Assembly (NCBI GenBank): GCA_002279765.1
Contig: NCCR01000321.1
Location: 1 to 7,734, forward strand
Source of the DNA: Verrucomicrobia bacterium 12-59-8
GTDB lineage: Bacteria > Verrucomicrobiota > Verrucomicrobiae > Verrucomicrobiales > Verrucomicrobiaceae
DNA length: 7,734 nt
Direction: 5' to 3'
Numbering within the stretch: the first letter of the stretch is position 1; every line of letters begins with the position of its first letter. This document shows, piece by piece, positions 6,040-7,734 of this stretch. The notes below the pieces were generated by a model. It ran no database searches, had not been told where the DNA came from, and saw only the letters and a program-made list of their open reading frames with translations. Made by a program: the position numbers and the translations under genes.

Positions 6040-7734
6040 TCCCTCCTGTTTCTTTTCGGCCTCGCTGCAATCTCCGCACAGGCACAACCGGCCTTCCGCG
6101 CAGGCGTCTCCGCCATCGACATCTCGCCCACGACGTTCCCACGGATCATCGCGGGCGGCTTTCTCGAAGGACGTGGCGACAAGATCGCCGACCGGCTGCA
6201 TGTGCGCAGCTTTGTGCTGGATGACGGGAAGATGAAGATCGCCTTCGCCATCGTGGACACCTGCATGATGGAGCAGTCGCTCATTGATGAGGCCAAGGCG
6301 CTCGCATCCAAGCAGTGCGGGATTCCGGTGGACCGCATGATGGTCAGCGCCACACACACGCACTCCGCGCCAGCGGCGATGGGCTGCCTCGGCACACGCA
6401 AGGACACTGAGTATGGCAAATTCCTCACACCAAAAATTGCCGAAGCCATCGTGGCGGCGGACAAGGCCTTGCAGCCCGCACGCATCGGCTGGGGCAGCTT
6501 TGATGACTGGGAGCACACGCACAACCGCCGCTGGATTCGACTGCCTGGCAAGGAGGTCGTTGATCCTTTTGGCGAACCCACGGGCCGTGCGAACATGCAC
6601 CCCGGCTACCTCAGCAAAGACGTCGTCGGCCCCAGCGGTCCGGTCGATCCCCAGCTCTCGGTGATTTCGTTGCAAACGGCGGATGGCAAACCGCTCGGCT
6701 TGCTGGCAAACTACTCGCAGCACTACTTCGGCAGCGGTCCGGTTTCAGCGGACTACTACGGCCTCTTCTGCAAACACCTCGCCGCCAAACTCAACCAGCC
6801 AGGCGATGGCAACGGCCCCTTCGTCTGCGCCATGAGCCAGGGCACCAGCGGTGACCAGATGTGGATGGACTACGGCGCGGAGAAAAAGAACATCACCCTC
6901 GACACCTACTCCGAAACCGTGGCCGACAGCGCCATGAAAGCCCTGCAAACCGTGAAGTATCTCGATCACGCCCCGCTCGGCATGATCGAGAAAACACTCG
7001 AACTCAACTACCGCGTCCCCGACGAAAAACGCCTCGCATGGGCACGTCCCATTGCCGCGAAGATCGAGAATGACGTGCCGAAGAACAAGGAGGAGGTCTA
7101 TGCCCGTGAAGCGCTGATCCTGCATGAGAGGCAGAAGACGAGCGTGAAACTGCAGGCCATCCGCATCGGGAATCCTGGCATGGGTGAACTGGGCATCACC
7201 ACGCTGCCCAATGAAGTCTATGCGCTCACCGGCCTGCTGCTCAAATGGACATCCCCTTTTCAGAACCACTTCAACATCGAGCTGGCGAATGGTGCGGAAG
7301 GCTACATCCCGCCGCGTGAGCAGCATGCGCTGGGTGGCTACACCACATGGCCGGCCCGCACTGCGGGACTTGAGGTGGGGGCGGAGGAAAAGATTCGCAC
7401 CGCCTTGCGCGATATGGTGGGTGAGCTTGATCTGGCTCCCGGCAGGGGCATGAGCGAAGACTGCCCTGCTTACACCTCGGCGATCATCGACTCCCATGTC
7501 GACTTGTTCATCGATTTTCAATCGGGCATGCGAGATCTTTGTGCAGTGCATACAGGTGCCAAAACGGTCGTGAAAGGCGGCCATGCGCTCTGGCTTCCGG
7601 GCTTTAATGCAGGTCGGGGATATGGGGACGAATCCGCCCTCAAGCCTCAACAAGTCCAGGTGCCACGCGACAAAATCAACCGCTCCATACACCTCGCGGG
7701 CGGACATCTTGAAACGTCCAACCTCAAACTTGGA
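6034..7734 (+). CDS. Secreted neutral/alkaline ceramidase-family hydrolase with LamG-like C-terminus (partial)
   Basis: The first 567 residues of a larger protein, open at the right edge. Residues 1-17 form a signal peptide, with likely cleavage after AQA, so it is exported. The body (about 20-465) resembles the neutral/alkaline ceramidase family. Four candidate zinc sites appear in the expected order: SATHTHSAP with H108/H110, NYSQH with H230, LPNE with E394 and GYIPPRE with Y424; AMSQGTSGDQ (266-275) fits the conserved QG.(A/S)GD segment. Characterised relatives cleave the amide bond of ceramide, but the family is diverse in environmental bacteria and the substrate here is unknown. From about 485 the sequence resembles the start of a LamG-type domain; INRSIHLAGGHLETSNLKLG (548-567) fits such domains, which often bind glycans. 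The ATG at 6034 is the only start giving the signal peptide, has no Shine-Dalgarno and lies in a hairpin, 49 nt after hisS. Confidence 0.8.
   Translation, partial: MKSLLFLFGLAAISAQAQPAFRAGVSAIDISPTTFPRIIAGGFLEGRGDKIADRLHVRSFVLDDGKMKIAFAIVDTCMMEQSLIDEAKALASKQCGIPVDRMMVSATHTHSAPAAMGCLGTRKDTEYGKFLTPKIAEAIVAADKALQPARIGWGSFDDWEHTHNRRWIRLPGKEVVDPFGEPTGRANMHPGYLSKDVVGPSGPVDPQLSVISLQTADGKPLGLLANYSQHYFGSGPVSADYYGLFCKHLAAKLNQPGDGNGPFVCAMSQGTSGDQMWMDYGAEKKNITLDTYSETVADSAMKALQTVKYLDHAPLGMIEKTLELNYRVPDEKRLAWARPIAAKIENDVPKNKEEVYAREALILHERQKTSVKLQAIRIGNPGMGELGITTLPNEVYALTGLLLKWTSPFQNHFNIELANGAEGYIPPREQHALGGYTTWPARTAGLEVGAEEKIRTALRDMVGELDLAPGRGMSEDCPAYTSAIIDSHVDLFIDFQSGMRDLCAVHTGAKTVVKGGHALWLPGFNAGRGYGDESALKPQQVQVPRDKINRSIHLAGGHLETSNLKLG

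Noticed and set aside
6745..7707. Long open frame on the minus strand (320 codons)
   Set aside because: It is antisense to the ceramidase-family gene, whose signal peptide and metal-site motifs are clear. The minus-strand translation shows no recognisable family and is a GC-rich shadow.

Overview
The window reads as a chromosomal, mostly housekeeping stretch from a GC-rich Gram-negative bacterium, most likely a member of Verrucomicrobiota (Verrucomicrobiales, e.g. Prosthecobacter/Verrucomicrobium-like). That placement rests on remembered resemblance, not on a search: the RecF N-terminus (LRDFRCF ... GRNAQGKTS), and a secreted ceramidase-type protein that runs into a LamG-like domain, a pairing I associate with this phylum. 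Coding density is high and codon use looks uniform. I see no tRNA, rRNA, CRISPR array, insertion sequence or phage gene.

Left part (1-3414, minus strand): a cell-elongation cluster in the order mreB - mreC - mreD - mrdA (PBP2), with mrdA running off the left edge. MreB forms membrane-bound filaments, MreC and MreD link them to the periplasmic wall machinery, and PBP2 is the transpeptidase of that machinery. The genes are packed as one transcription unit: mreC and mreD are 6 nt apart, and mreD and mrdA overlap by 11 nt. mreB is preceded by the only sizeable non-coding gap (3415-3627), which is richer in A and T and probably carries the operon promoter.

Middle (3628-5984): recF (minus strand) and hisS (plus strand) are divergent and start almost on top of each other. 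RecF homology extends upstream of the first GTG, and the only start codons available there are CTG. The best-fitting one is 8 nt from the hisS ATG, so the two genes' ribosome-binding sequences lie inside each other's coding region. HisRS belongs to a divergent branch with altered HisA and class II motif 3 signatures.

Right part (6034-7734, plus strand): a secreted protein of the neutral/alkaline ceramidase fold with all four expected zinc ligands. It begins 49 nt after hisS and is cut by the right edge inside a C-terminal LamG-like segment. Its start codon lies inside a 15-bp hairpin (6005-6039) and has no Shine-Dalgarno sequence, which is the most unusual non-coding signal in the window. I found no clear evidence of a new multi-gene system; the notable points are in start-site architecture and the unusual protein variants.
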